Shown piece by piece: positions 22,201 through 32,115 of a stretch of DNA of 64,000 nt; positions within the stretch are counted from its first letter, which is position 1, and each line of letters opens with the position of its first letter. The notes below the pieces were generated by a model. That model made no database searches. It saw only the letters and a program-made list of their open reading frames with translations, and had not been told where the DNA came from. Source of the DNA: Chrysaora quinquecirrha (lineage: Eukaryota; Cnidaria; Scyphozoa; Semaeostomeae; Pelagiidae); contig JACTAT010000006.1 in the NCBI GenBank assembly GCA_014526335.1, positions 2,186,738 to 2,250,737 on the forward strand, in the 5' to 3' direction. A program made the translations under genes and the position numbers.

Positions 22201-24812
22201 ATTCCAAAAAATGTCACTGCTTCTTTACAGCAAGCTGCAGAGTCTGCTCCACATAGATTTAGTGAATGGCATGCACAAGGTGAATACAGGCACAAAGGAT
22301 TTTCAGTGAGGATGTGTTGTTGGGCTCCATTGTATTTGCCAGACATATTTGCAGCGTTGTCATACCCTTGACCACGGCAGTCTGCAACTGGAATCCTAAA
22401 CTGTTTCAAAGTTTCCAAGATTAACATGGCTATTTGAACACCAGTCTTTTTGCAGCAGTCAACAAATGTCAAGAATCGCTCTTGGACAGTAAATTCGTGA
22501 AGCTCCTTTGTCAAATATCGGATGATGAAGGTAGTCTGCTCAACATGACTTGAATCAGGTGTTGCATCAACCATGATTGAGTAATATTTTGCATTATAAA
22601 TTTCATCCAAGACACGACTGCGAACGTACTCTGCACAAAGACCAATGAACTCGTTCTGGGATGAAGCTGAAAGATAATGAGCTTGCAGTCTTTCACCTTT
22701 TTCCTGGGATACTTTAATTTTCGTCACATGCTCTCGTAGAAGTGGATCATAGTGAGAAAGGAGCTCAATGAGCCCTAAGAAATTTCCATTGTGAAGATCA
22801 CCAATTCTTTGTGAAGATCCACGAAAAGGCAGTCCTCTTTCACCAAGAAAGACAACAACATCAATTATTCTTGTAAGAATCTTCTTCCATTTTTGAGCCT
22901 CTGAGAAAATTGCTGCATCAGTGAGCATGTCAACTCCAGAAGATTCTTCCAAACGCCTCTCTAATTCACGCCAGGCAAGGTAGCATTTTTTATGCACCGT
23001 ACTGTGCTCGTGCTCTGGAAGCCTGTCGTAAAGCTTTCGCCATTTTTGTGATGTGCTCCATCCATTTGCTGATGCCAAGATTGACTGAGATGATGGTGCT
23101 TGGTCCACTGCACTGGGGAAAAGCCTGCATGGGAAACAGAATAAAGCACTCTTAGCAGGGCTGAACACGAGCCATCGTCTGGAACTCACTTCACCATTCT
23201 GTTGCTTGAAGTTCAGCACAGATGTTGGGAATTTTTTGCCAGTAACGTCATTAGGAAACTGCTGTGGATGAGGTAGATGGCCTTTCCGTACCATTTCTTC
23301 GATTTCATGTGTTGTAGGAGCTGCTGGAGAAGTTCCAATGTCAAAACCAAAAGGACCTGGCTTGGTTGTTTCACCAGGAGTGACTTCCTCTTGACTTGGG
23401 GGTGCTTCTAAAGATGCTCCAGACATCGATTCATCATGATCTGAGAGCTCTGGCGAAGCTGAAGCTGTGTGTTGAGGGCCAGCTTGTTCTTTGTGTGCGG
23501 GGCCGGGGCCATCATCTTTTTCAGATGGAGGTCGCTTTTTAACACCAACATCAAATAATGTAAGTGCACCTCTCATTGTTTCTTTATTTTTCTGCTCCTT
23601 TTCACGTCGTTTCTGAGCACCAGACTTGTGCTGGTAGGAAGACATATCCGCTTCGATCTTCGCTTGTACTGACCTTTCTCTGTAGTACGTCTCCAAATCT
23701 AATCTAAGGCCATTGACGATTGTCACGCTTTTATGTAAAAAAGCGGCTATTTTTGCCCAAACGTTATTCCTTTTAAGGATATATTTGATATATGTATTCA
23801 ATTTCGTCATCATTTATCAATCACTTTACTTTTCAAAAGTAAAGTGATTGATAATTTCATAATAACGTCATTTTTGCGGCTATTTTTGCCCAAATGTTAT
23901 TCCTTTTAAGGATCTATTTGATATATTCAATAACGTCATCATTTATCAATCACTTTACAAAAGCAATTAAAAACAACTATCTTAACAACAGGAATCCATA
24001 CCAAAGAAACCAAACAATGGGTCATTACAACGTAACAACAAGTAAATGCCTAAGAGCATGACATCAAAATACGCATCGAATTACGGATTTTCATGATTTT
24101 AGATATGATGTAACGCTATGAATTGGTTTTTGTCACAACAAAAAGTTAATTTCAAATGGAATGATTTAAGGCCCGTGATATCACTGCTAAGTGCAATAGA
24201 CAAGAAGAAAGTTTGATTTTTCCGGGCCCCTCACGGGGCCCAGCGCCATGACATCACTACAATATACAATAGAAAAAAAAGCTTGATTTTTACGGGCCCC
24301 TTGCGGGGCCCGGGCCCCGGGGCAGTTGCCCCGGCTACCCCCCCCCTCTCGGCGGTCCTGACCCGCATTGAACAAATCAGGTTGATAATGCCATAGGGGT
24401 TGCTGTGGCACCTCAAAGTGCACTGGCCTGTAACTTGAAAACTTCTTTGTGATATCTAGGTGGTTCTGTTCTGTTGTCACCCCGACCCCCTGTTGGGATA
24501 AAAAGGCCAGATGCTTATAACTGGGCCTAGGCAAAGAAAGAATAACTCAGCGAGCAGTTTGGCTCATTCCAGATTAGATATTTACCAAATGAGACTCAGC
24601 TGGAATAAAATAAACAACGAGAATGAAAGCAAAACAAAACATTTTCCAAATGGCAATAGGTTGTACCCTTGAGAAACGTAAGTGCATTTCGTATCTTCAC
24701 GGGGAATTTTGTGCAACATTGACGCGGTGATCTGCTCGAAATTTCCAGATGACTCTGTGTAATCAACAAGAACAACAGTCCCTCTGCTTATCAAAGCATA
24801 GTAGATAGACAT
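16246..24812 (-). CDS. VAMP7: VAMP7 longin R-SNARE homologue, six exons
   Basis: Exons (minus): 24812-24667, 19601-19505, 18719-18618, 17698-17596, 16806-16739 and 16392-16246. Phases 2,0,0,1,0 agree at every junction and the total is 220 aa, the same length as human VAMP7. Residues 1 to about 115 form the longin domain (MSIYYALISRGTVVLVDY, IPREDTKCTY, VEDGLTYLCLAD, IKRRF). About 128-185 is the SNARE motif with the zero-layer Arg in VLERGEKLDILIEKTEDLE, followed by KLRRKFWWQN. About 190-215 is the transmembrane anchor (LILIFVILLLLGVVALIIL), with only a short luminal tail. VAMP7 drives fusion at late endosomes, lysosomes and the plasma membrane. The last exon is closer to VAMP8/VAMP3-type WW anchors than to the vertebrate VAMP7 tail. 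Intron 1 (about 5 kb) carries a complete hAT transposon, a MITE and a microsatellite. Confidence 0.92.
19119..19250. repeat. Minisatellite, unit ~GGACCTTGGGACTTCTA
   Basis: About seven imperfect copies of a 16-18 bp unit built on GGACCTTGGGACTTCTA, in VAMP7 intron 2. Confidence 0.75.
19800..19975. repeat. ATC/ATG-type microsatellite
   Basis: Imperfect run of ATC and ATA trinucleotides (ATCATCATGATCATCATAAT pattern) in VAMP7 intron 1. The Met/Ile-rich minus-strand frame over it is an artefact of the repeat. Confidence 0.85.
20412..20708. mobile_element. TA-flanked MITE, TIR CCCCCTNCCTATGGAAGA
   Basis: Left end TA-CCCCCTCCCTATGGAAGAC and right end TCTTCCATAGGGGGG-TA are inverse complements with TA at both edges. 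The body repeats the words AAAATCCAGGG and AAAATCCA. It lies about 50 bp outside the hAT element, in VAMP7 intron 1. Confidence 0.55.
21117..23813 (-). CDS. hAT transposase, TTF-zinc-finger / DUF4371 type (ZMYM1-like)
   Basis: 898-codon single frame. Order: a low-complexity N-terminus (residues 60-180); a TTF/BED-like zinc finger around 195-235 (KKFPTSVLNF, SRRWLVFSPAKSALFCFPC); a DUF4371-like RNase H fold (GERGLPFRGSSQRIGD, SIMVDATPDSSHVEQ, CRGQGYDNAANMSGKYNG, CHSLNLCG); and a C-terminal hAT dimerisation region (MPVTVASAERSFSKLKLIKN, MTQERLNDLAILSIE). Catalytic acidic residues plausibly include Asp in VDATPD and in GQGYDNAAN. Met57 (about 23645, MSSYQHKSGAQKRREKEQ) is the more likely start. 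Codons 1-29 lie in sequence repeated just upstream, which suggests they are not coding. No stop or frameshift is present. The encoded enzyme would excise and insert the element. Confidence 0.93.
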   Translation of the reverse strand: MMTKLNTYIKYILKRNNVWAKIAAFLHKSVTIVNGLRLDLETYYRERSVQAKIEADMSSYQHKSGAQKRREKEQKNKETMRGALTLFDVGVKKRPPSEKDDGPGPAHKEQAGPQHTASASPELSDHDESMSGASLEAPPSQEEVTPGETTKPGPFGFDIGTSPAAPTTHEIEEMVRKGHLPHPQQFPNDVTGKKFPTSVLNFKQQNGEVSSRRWLVFSPAKSALFCFPCRLFPSAVDQAPSSQSILASANGWSTSQKWRKLYDRLPEHEHSTVHKKCYLAWRELERRLEESSGVDMLTDAAIFSEAQKWKKILTRIIDVVVFLGERGLPFRGSSQRIGDLHNGNFLGLIELLSHYDPLLREHVTKIKVSQEKGERLQAHYLSASSQNEFIGLCAEYVRSRVLDEIYNAKYYSIMVDATPDSSHVEQTTFIIRYLTKELHEFTVQERFLTFVDCCKKTGVQIAMLILETLKQFRIPVADCRGQGYDNAANMSGKYNGAQQHILTENPLCLYSPCACHSLNLCGADSAACCKEAVTFFGMVQTVYTLFSSSPQRWLILQESIGSSLHGLSGTRWTDRVASVRPFAAHLPGIRSALEQLHTLNLTPKTSTEVNGTIKYVSSFTCILMSAIWLKILVAIDQRNQIIQARQATIDIEVSNLKSLVHDLKDLRSNESKLVAEGMQIDSHLPAKRKTKRRPFFDETQEDVFPEGDAVEAVEEAAFRRDVFYFIIDSVIAGLSTRYDAAHKIDDMFGFLWRYLALTEQQISAACVTLAKKYKDDISQDELRDEMIHLKTIHAANFGEESLSPFILLNKISKFKLGEIFPNVCIALRIFCTMPVTVASAERSFSKLKLIKNFLRSTMTQERLNDLAILSIESELTKKIDFSDVINAFALKKARKVNL
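23814..23854. repeat. 41-bp near-perfect palindrome upstream of the hAT transposase
   Basis: Two 20-base arms (TTATCAATCACTTTACTTTT and its exact inverse) around a single C. The flanking block GCGGCTATTTTTGCCCAAA..TCACTTTAC is present as a direct repeat on both sides (about 23740-23830 and 23876-23955). It may be the promoter or a subterminal transposase-binding region, or simply a rearrangement. Confidence 0.85.
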
Positions 24813-24959
24813 TTTGAGTGTATCTTTGTTTTCTTCCGTTCAGTTCTAAATATTTCGACTCAGATTCAAAACCAGGACATCAAATCATCAACAACACAAC
24901 TTGACTGACCTGAAACCTATGGTCATGTGACTTAATGACTGTGGTTCCACCTCTTCTGA

Positions 24960-25070
24960 TGAGGTCATCAAATTGGTCATCATCATAATCATCTTAATTA
25001 TCTGCATCATTATCATAATCATCGTTATGATAATGATGCAGATGGAATGCAACGAAGCCCTAACAACGCA
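24960..25070. repeat. Imperfect ATC/ATA microsatellite
   Basis: Run of TCATCATCATAATCATC and ATCATTATCATAATCATCG. It lies about 200 bp past the end of the LINE fragment at 25269-25690, on the side where that LINE's 3' tail would be. Confidence 0.6.
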
Positions 25071-25268
25071 GCGAAGCGACAGCTTTTATTTCTGATTTTA
25101 AAGCGAACGATGGAATAAATGCCGAGATATGCAGGTCGAAAATGGTTAAGTCAGCAATTTGGAAGCTCGATTCGCGGTCAGATTGCGATCACCATTGGGC
25201 GTTGGTAATGACTTTTGAGGCAGGCATAGGATTTGACTATGATTTGACTGAAGAATCACCAATCACCA

Positions 25269-25690
25269 TCATCTCTCTCCAGCCGCCTTCATCAGTTCCC
25301 CCACATCTCTGCCACTCCACTCCTTTAGATCATCGCTCCATTCCCTCTGCGGCCTTCCTCTTGCTCTGTTTCCTTTCATCAAGCCAATCATTAAAGTTCT
25401 TGTGTGACCAATTTCATTTCTCATGTGGTACCCAAAATATTTCAATTTTCTTCGTTTTATCATTTCCACCAGTGTTTCCATTTCCCATCCGCCTAATGTC
25501 TTCATAACTAATTCCAGTACATACTCGTTCGTCTTTCCACGAAATTCCCAGCAGCCGTCTGTAACATTTCATCTCAAACGCTGTCAATTTCTTCTCACTT
25601 GCTTTACTTAGGGTCCAACTTTCACATCCATATAAAAGTGTTGCTCTGAGGAGTTTCAGTTTATTGTCCAGAATGCAAGAGAGAAAAGGG
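25269..25690 (-). pseudogene. LINE reverse-transcriptase C-terminal fragment (decayed)
   Basis: Two minus-strand frames match the usual C-terminal end of non-LTR retrotransposon proteins. Upstream, 25690 to about 25510 gives LLYGCESWTL and AFEMKCYRRLLGISWKD; downstream, 25505-25269 gives KRRKLKYFGYHMR and RGRPQREWSDDLKEWSG. A frame change and missing upstream domains show it is dead and truncated. The pattern fits RTE/L1-like clades, but I cannot fix the clade. Confidence 0.75.
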
Positions 25691-26404
25691 AAAATGAACT
25701 CATTTTCACTGATTTATTCATCTGCTTCCTCCAGAGCAATGAAGTTTTTTACAGAATAATCTTAAGATCTTTGACGAAGGTCAGAACAAAGAAATGACAG
25801 ATCGTATGTGGCGAAGTTCTTACAAATAGTCTAAAGGCAGCTTAAAATGAGGGGCAAGGGAGAAAAAAACCAGTAAAAAACTAATATGATGAAGATCTAA
25901 TCAATTTTTTATCAACTTCAAAATTCTGAGTGAAGTACTAACGAATATGATACTAACTGATCACAAATTTCACACTTGTACATTAAAAGGTCTATTTGAT
26001 AGAAATACATACTACAGATCACATTATACAAGTAGTAGCAGACTACTTGCATGATTAAACTTATAGTTATAAGTACCGAAAATAAAAGATATTGATCTCA
26101 AGGGCTATGCACGGTTAAATAGCTATATCTAAAAGTTGTTGGCCGGATACACAATCAACATAGCTTGCAATGCAACTTGCAATGCAATGCTGCAGCGACT
26201 ATACAAAGAAGAACTAAGTTTTTGATTTACAACGAGTCGATAACATGCATCAAGAGACCAAGGTAAGTTTCAGAGAAAATCTGCAGCGTGCAAAACCAGC
26301 TTTGGATGAGTCTCTAATACTGCTTTCACAACTCACAACAACGGAGCAAGATAAGTTTATAACCAGATACAATCTCCCCGAATTAGATCAGTTCGATTAG
26401 TTAG
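25691..26404. other. Non-coding spacer left of DHRS12
   Basis: No open frame or repeat of note, apart from a few short direct words. It lies between the VAMP7 promoter side and the DHRS12 3' end. Confidence 0.4.
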
Positions 26405-26703
26405 TCCCTGGCCAAAAGATCAAACATTGTTGGTCAAACATTTGAGATTTAGCTTTACAAACAATGTTTAACTGTTTGGCCACGTCACAAAACATCGCTT
26501 GACAAGCAGAATTCCGTCTGCAACGTTTTTTGAAAACCTTCAGAACATTCTATGCTTGCGGCAGCCGTTAGGCAAAAAAAATGTTTGACGAGCAATGTTT
26601 CGTGGGGGGGGGGGGCAAACGGTCAAACATTGTGCTTCATAAACGCAACTCTTACAATTAAATTTCAAATGTTTGACAAACTATGTCCGATCGTTTGGCC
26701 AGG
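26405..26703. mobile_element. MITE of the CCTGGCCAAACG family (second copy)
   Basis: Starts CCCTGGCCAAAAGATCAAAC and ends CCGATCGTTTGGCCAGG (inverse of the start). It aligns along its length with 3148-3413, including GTTTGGCCACGTCACAAAAC and AAACGGTCAAACATTGTG. A run of G lies in the middle. Non-coding. Confidence 0.65.
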
Positions 26704-26918
26704 TTTCGTAGACTGACCAATCAGAATGCAACTAAAAGTTAACCTGGTCAAGTTTTCAGTGTGAATGCAGTATCATATAAAATTTGTAGGATATTGGTTA
26801 AGAAATGCTATAGAATTCAAAAATCATTTTTAAGTACATGTTTTATTTACAAATTTTCTGGATATTATTGGATTGTCAGAATAATGTTAGGATATGAAAA
26901 TAACAAACTTTATTTACG

Positions 26919-29900
26919 TTACAAGTTCAAAGACTTGACTAGCTCTTCCAATTTCTCCATAAATTTTTCCTCGTCTTGACGAGACGAGACGGTCCAGGCT
27001 AACGGTAGATGCTTCTTAACTGACTGTCTGTCCTGGAAGAAAGCTCCACTTGGCTGTTTCGTTGCATTTGGTGAAACGCAAAGCCAAACCAAGGTATCGG
27101 CACCTTCTGCTGCAGAACGAAGACGGTCACCCATCCGTCGATGGAAGTCTGGCATTGATGAACGAACAGCAGGAGTATCGGCCCAGCCTGTGGTATAATA
27201 CACCAGGTTAGCATAATCAAGAAAGCAATACTATGCCAGGCGTACTTAATATAATTTTGGTACGGGTATATGTGAGTGAAAGTATGAAACAGAACTTTCT
27301 TAAGTTTCAAGAATCCAGAAGGTGCTGTGGCATTGTGGTGTAATCCAGCTGACTCGTAGTGTCAGAAGCTCAGTGTGGTCAGGGTTCGAGCCCAGCTACG
27401 GTAGCGTCACAGCCAGGGTCGAGGTCTCGATTAGTTAACCTACTACTGAGATCCTAGCGACTGGCGCTAAAACACAATTTCACCTTCACCTTCACCCAGT
27501 ATTGAACTTTCTTAAGTTTTTAAGATGTTGAGCACTACTTTCTTATAAACCACTTTCTTATAAAAAAACGTGTATGCCTTGAATGAAGGGAACTTGAGAT
27601 GGATTTTCAGATCAGCGCCAGGTCGTTTAATCAAGGAAATAAATTCAGTAAAGCTTGACATACCTGGATGCATTGTTGAGAAATGTATTTCTTTGTGCTT
27701 ATTTGCCCAGAAATCAGTCATGACTACTTGTTGACGTTTATTTTGTGCATATGCCATTGCTCCGTCAAAAGGGTTCATCTTTTCAAACTGTAAATCATCA
27801 TTGTTCAGTTTTTGAAGTAGCATACCACCTTAAATACAAATTGAATGATTGAAAAATGAGGATTATTAAAATATTACTTTGACAGCAATTTAGGAGTATT
27901 TCAGTAGAAATAAACTCATAAATTCATTTCGAGAGGCTACCCCATGGAATAGCAGACAAGCAGTTGAACCTCTACATCGAGGAACCAGAGGAAACAGAAA
28001 TTTGTTCAGGTTAAAGAGTTGAGTTTAAATTTAAGATATCAAAAGTTTTTGTATTATTCTCCAGCAAAAAACAGGTCAAAATCAGGAGGTACAGAAAAGT
28101 ATTTGAATCATTCCATCGAGATATTCGAGTTTGACGATAGTTGATATAAATCCCAACTTTCTTTGCAATTGGAATTCTCGGTTTCTCTGGGAGCTATCTC
28201 AGCACCAAAACAATGCTTATGCATTGCAACTATCAAAATATCAGTGATGTCAGTTTGAGAGTTTTGCTAATCAACAAAAGCAAAATAATCGTTCAACATA
28301 GCATGTTGCCATCTTAGTCTGAAAAATCATGCCCTGAATTCCGTAAAGATGATGAGCTTAACCCGGGTCTACATGTGCTCACTATGCGACTTTTTACAGA
28401 ACTGAGAACTTTGAACGCTCATAAAATCAATATATCAAACACTAGGACAATGAAACTTTGCAACTAGACTAAGTTTTTATGCTTTATGTGATTTTGGCAT
28501 CAAAATCCCATAGGGGCAAAAGTAATATGAAATGTAAATGATACATACCAGATGTTACAGTGATAACTCTAGGTGACTCATGCTTTTTTAGATGTTCTAT
28601 CAGCTCCCTTGTTAGTAAATAAGTACCAAGAGTATTAGTTGCAAAGTTCTTTTCCATGTTATCCTGTGTCACTTCTCTTTGGTTCACCATGCAACCAGCA
28701 TTATTGACCAGCACATGTAGTGGTGTACTATCTGCAACAAACTGTTTTGCAAACTTTGCAACATCCTGTGCATTGGACATATCTAATATATGAAGATGCA
28801 CTTTATCACTGAGTGCCTTTGACTTGATTTCTTCTTGTGCCGCTTTGCCACGTTCTTCGTTTCTGCATATCATATGCACAATGCCACCTCTCTTTGCAAC
28901 TTCCATAGCAGTTTCTTTGCCTTGAGAATGAAAATATTCTTTGTAATATGACTCTTATTTCGATTAGGTATTTAATAAAAGTTTCTGACTTTATTTCATT
29001 TTCTTTCATGTATTTAACCCACTGCTACCCCATCGGTCAGTGACTGTTTTTCAGGGGGTCGTGCAAAAAATTCTTAAAATTAATTAATTACTTTAAAAAA
29101 TTTGTGAAACTGCAGGACATAAAGCAAGGACATTACACATGATTAGAGCCTTGCCTTGGTGTTTTGATCGAAATAGAAGTCTTTAGAAAGTTGACATATT
29201 CTGGGCTATTCTATCTGTAAATAGAACGGAGGAGGAATACATTGAAGTGCTGAAGGGTGCACCCCTGTCCCTAGTGACACATTATTGCATTGTCTGGCAA
29301 ACCAACAGGGTGCCTAGAGGATATAGGTTTTTCTGTTTAACAACAGATTTTTGCTAATCCGATAATGATACTTTCCCGTTCTTCACACCATCTAAATTCA
29401 AGGGTTTTTATCATCACTGCCATAACGTACCAGACAGGGAACCAGTCTTAGATGCATGCTTGTGTGGGTTGGAGCTGCACAATTCATAACATTTTATTTT
29501 CAATGTTTCTCTGGAACAGCTCAACTTTTGTCGCTTTGGCCATTTTGTTCTGCTGTTCACTGACTGACGTCAAGTCATTCTATCATTTGATCTTACAGAA
29601 TGTCTAGTGGCAATTGGTCAATTAAAAAAAGGGCAAATGAAATGCTGCAACCTGATTAGATGTGCCAGCATTTTGGCACAACTATCTGATTCTTCGCATG
29701 GTTATGTTCAGTCCCAGTTTGAGCAACATCTTTATAGCAAAGGCAGTGGCAGTGATAACTGGGGCACAGATAATAGGCAATAAGTGCCATGGCTGGGGCC
29801 ATCCAGGCTTTGGGACAATGTAATCGTACCAGGCCTTTGGGAGGTTCTAGAGGGAAGCATTAAGAGAATTTCATTCTTGTGGGCCCTTTCACAGCCTGGG

Positions 29901-30186
29901 CCCTGGACCCCTGACTCTGCCTCTCAACAGTACTGGCCATGGCTCCTTGCAATGCCCTGATTGCCACTGTAGGTATTATATACCTTATGCATTTGACCTG
30001 CATCATCAATGCATTGGACATAACATACATACCAATGCCACTATTTGCTCCAGTGATCATAAATGCTCTTCCCGATAGGTCTATCCCATCTAATGACTCA
30101 AAATTCTTTGCTGCTGCATCGTAGCCCTTCTTGGTATATTCTCTCAAACCTTTGATGAACCAAACTCCTTTTCTGTATGCTGTCAT
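26919..30186 (-). CDS. DHRS12: DHRS12 homologue (short-chain dehydrogenase/reductase family 40C), four exons
   Basis: Exons (minus): 30186-30033, 28920-28549, 27828-27664 and 27187-26919. Every junction is phase 1 with GT-AG borders (donors GTATGT), giving 319 aa, like vertebrate DHRS12. Exon 1 holds the N-terminal signature (GVWFIKGLREYTKKGYDAAA) and the cofactor motif TGANSGIG. Exon 2 holds VNNAGCMVN and the start of strand beta-5 (RVITVTSG). Exon 3 holds the catalytic Tyr-x3-Lys (YAQNKRQQV) and HFSTMHPG. Exon 4 holds GWADTPAVR and QPSGAFFQDR. It is an NAD(P)-dependent oxidoreductase of unsettled substrate. Intron 3 contains a MITE interrupted by a SINE. The upstream flank has an NRF1-type palindrome about 570 bp before the ATG. 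Confidence 0.95.
27268..27574 (+). mobile_element. Truncated TA-MITE interrupted by a SINE
   Basis: The flanks 27268-27317 and about 27499-27574 together match 7236-7358 (CAGAACTTTCTTAAGTTTC, ACCACTTTCTTATAAA, ACGTGTA end). The left part of the MITE is absent. It lies in DHRS12 intron 3. Confidence 0.75.
27318..27498 (+). repeat. tRNA-derived SINE, copy E (best preserved), nested in a MITE
   Basis: Runs from GGTGCTGTGGCATTGTGG through an A-box-like TGGTGTAATCC and a perfect box B GGTTCGAGCCC, then a body with TAGTTAACCTACTACTGAG, to a TTCACCTTCACC tail. CCAG flanks both sides, a short target duplication. Comparison with the uninterrupted MITE at 7282-7286 fixes the insertion point. It would be transcribed by RNA polymerase III and moved by a LINE. 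Confidence 0.85.
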
Positions 30187-31184
30187 CTTGCCAAAGCCTG
30201 TAGAGAAGAAAGGGCTAGATCAGAAAATTTAGTGTTAGATCAATTGGTCATATCATACCAGGTTAAAACTATAGATCCACAGGGCCCATAGTGGGGGGGG
30301 GGGGGCTACTCCGTGAGCATTGTTGCCGTGTAGATCAGGTTATCAGTCTAGGCAAAGGGTTTATGTTTTGACCTCAAGGAGCTGTATAGCCAGTGATGCC
30401 AGAGAGGGGGGCTGTGGGGGCAAGCACCCCTCCTGCCCTTTCGTTTTGCATTCCTTGCCCTACCATCGCTCCGGCGTCCCTGTGTTTAGCATATATCGAA
30501 TGTCTTGTCATCTTCTTAAGCCTTTAACCCTTAAGGATGTACGGGTACCTAATGGGGGCCACAAGAAAAAAGGGCCTAGCAGCCTAGGCTATCTGTATTG
30601 TATGTAAATAAAGGTAAGAAATGCATTTTTCTGTGCAGCCTGGAGCTGCTGGCTGGAAAGATTCTTATGCTAGACGTTCGAATACCTGAACGGCTTACTT
30701 ACCTTCGCGAAAGTGTATTGCGTAAAAATGCGTGCCTGACAAAATTTGAGTCACGCATAATGCGCATGCGCATTATGCATGAGAATTATGCGCTATGCGC
30801 ATTCGCGTTGGATCGGTACCATCGGGACACAGGGTGCCAATAATAATAAAGAATAAGAAAGAAACAGTAAATTACAATACAACGAAAAAAGAAAGGAAAT
30901 TGAAATCTAGAAGAAATAAACGAAGTAAATATAAAGACAACATGAAAATGAAGCAAAACAGGCATTTCATATACAGTATGGCTATGAAACAAATAAGGCA
31001 AAGATAAACAAACTTTTCAGAACAATATTTTCAAGACCTGAAGAAAGGAAAAAATATCAAGATACACAAAAGACAGTAGCAAAGACCGACAATGCCATAA
31101 TTAATGAAAATATTGTTACAGTATTATAACCCGATAGTTTGAACTCTGGTGTTACACTGAGCTAGACAACTAGGCCGAATTTTC
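30187..31184. other. DHRS12 upstream region
   Basis: No further exon found. It contains a G-run (30291-30303), the NRF1-type palindrome and an A-rich stretch at 30840-31020. The left array of the Ginger-like element starts at its right edge. Confidence 0.4.
30755..30778. promoter_or_regulatory. Perfect 24-bp palindrome with an NRF1-type site
   Basis: GCATAATGCGCATGCGCATTATGC is described here by its core: TGCGCATGCGCA at 30761-30772 fits the NRF1 consensus YGCGCAYGCGCR exactly. The palindrome extends six bases further on each side. It lies about 570 bp upstream of the DHRS12 start codon. A second partial match (TATGCGCATTCGCG) follows about 20 bp later. Confidence 0.45.
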
Positions 31185-32115
31185 TGTGCCCATTTTTGGC
31201 ACTCAATTTTTTGCAATGTCCAAAAGTCCTGCATTTTTTTGGGTGTCCCATTATATAATAAAGGCATTCAAATTTTTGCAACATGAAAAGGTTCTGCATT
31301 TTTGTGAGTGTCTCCATTTTAACAAGGCACTCACATTTTTGCAAGGTCACAAACTGCTGCATTTATTTGAGTGTCCCCATTTGAACAAGGCACTCAAATT
31401 TTGCAAGGTCACAAACTGCTGCATTTATTTGAGTGTCCCCATTTTATCAAGGCACTCAAATTTTGCAAGGTCACAAACTGCTGCATTTATTTGAGTGTCC
31501 CCATTTTAACAAGGCACTCAAATTTTGCAAGGTCACAAACTGCTGCATTTATTTGAGTGTCCCCATTTTATCAAGGCACTCAAATTTTGCAAGGTCACAA
31601 ACTGCTGCATTTATTTGAGTGTCCCCATTTTAACAAGGCACTCAAATTTTGCAAGGTCACAAACTGCTGCATTTATTTGAGTGTCCCCATTTTATCAAGG
31701 CACTCAAATTTTGCAAGGTCACAAACTGCTGCATTTATTTGAGTGCAAGGCACTCAAATTTTGCAAGGTCACAAACTGCTGCATTTATTTGAGTGTCCCC
31801 ATTTTATCAAGGCACTCAAATTTTGCAAGGTCACAAACTGCTGCATTTATTTGAGTGTCCCCATTTTATCAAGGCACTCAAATTTTTGCAAGGTCACAAA
31901 CTGCTGCATTTTTGTGAGTGTCTCCATTTTAACAAGGCACTCAAATTTTTGCAAGGTCACAAACTGCTGCATTTATTTGAGTGTCTCCATTTTAACAAGG
32001 CACTCACATTTTTGCAAGGTCACAAACTGCTGCATTTATTTGAGTGTCCCCATTTTATCAAGGCACTCAAATTTTCACAGCGTTGAAAATTTCTGCATTT
32101 TTTGAGTGTCCACTT
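31185..32115 (+). repeat. Left array, ~15 copies of a 62-bp unit
   Basis: Head-to-tail units containing CAAGGTCACAAACTGCTGC, TTTGAGTGTCCCCATTTTA and AACAAGGCACTCAAATTTTG. The two outermost units are diverged (CAATGTCCAAAAGTCCTGC; CAACATGAAAAGGTTCTGC), the inner ones near-identical. One unit at about 31745 has a deletion. The open frames through it merely translate the repeat. Confidence 0.95.

Larger units (their letters stand above)
20761..24360 (-). mobile_element. Complete hAT DNA transposon in VAMP7 intron 1
   Basis: Exactly 3,600 bp. The left terminus is CAGGGCCGCCGAGAGG and the inverse of the right terminus is CAGGACCGCCGAGAGG (one mismatch in 16). It is flanked by a perfect 8-bp target-site duplication ACCCGCAT (20753-20760 and 24361-24368), the standard hAT signature. 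Subterminal regions are G/C-rich (GGCCCCGGGGCC on the left, GGGCCCGGGCCCCGGGGC on the right). A single uninterrupted transposase frame runs in the same direction as the host gene. Intact ends, duplication and frame imply recent, possibly still autonomous, insertion. Confidence 0.95.

Noticed and set aside
27318..27400. A functional tRNA gene
   Set aside because: It has A/B box-like motifs, but no cloverleaf with anticodon stem could be drawn, and the same sequence recurs in five SINE copies.
31186..32105. Open frames repeating GHKLLHLFECPHF in the left 62-bp array (also 42475-44318)
   Set aside because: They are translations of the 62-bp repeat in all frames, stops occur at unit-length changes, and no protein family fits.
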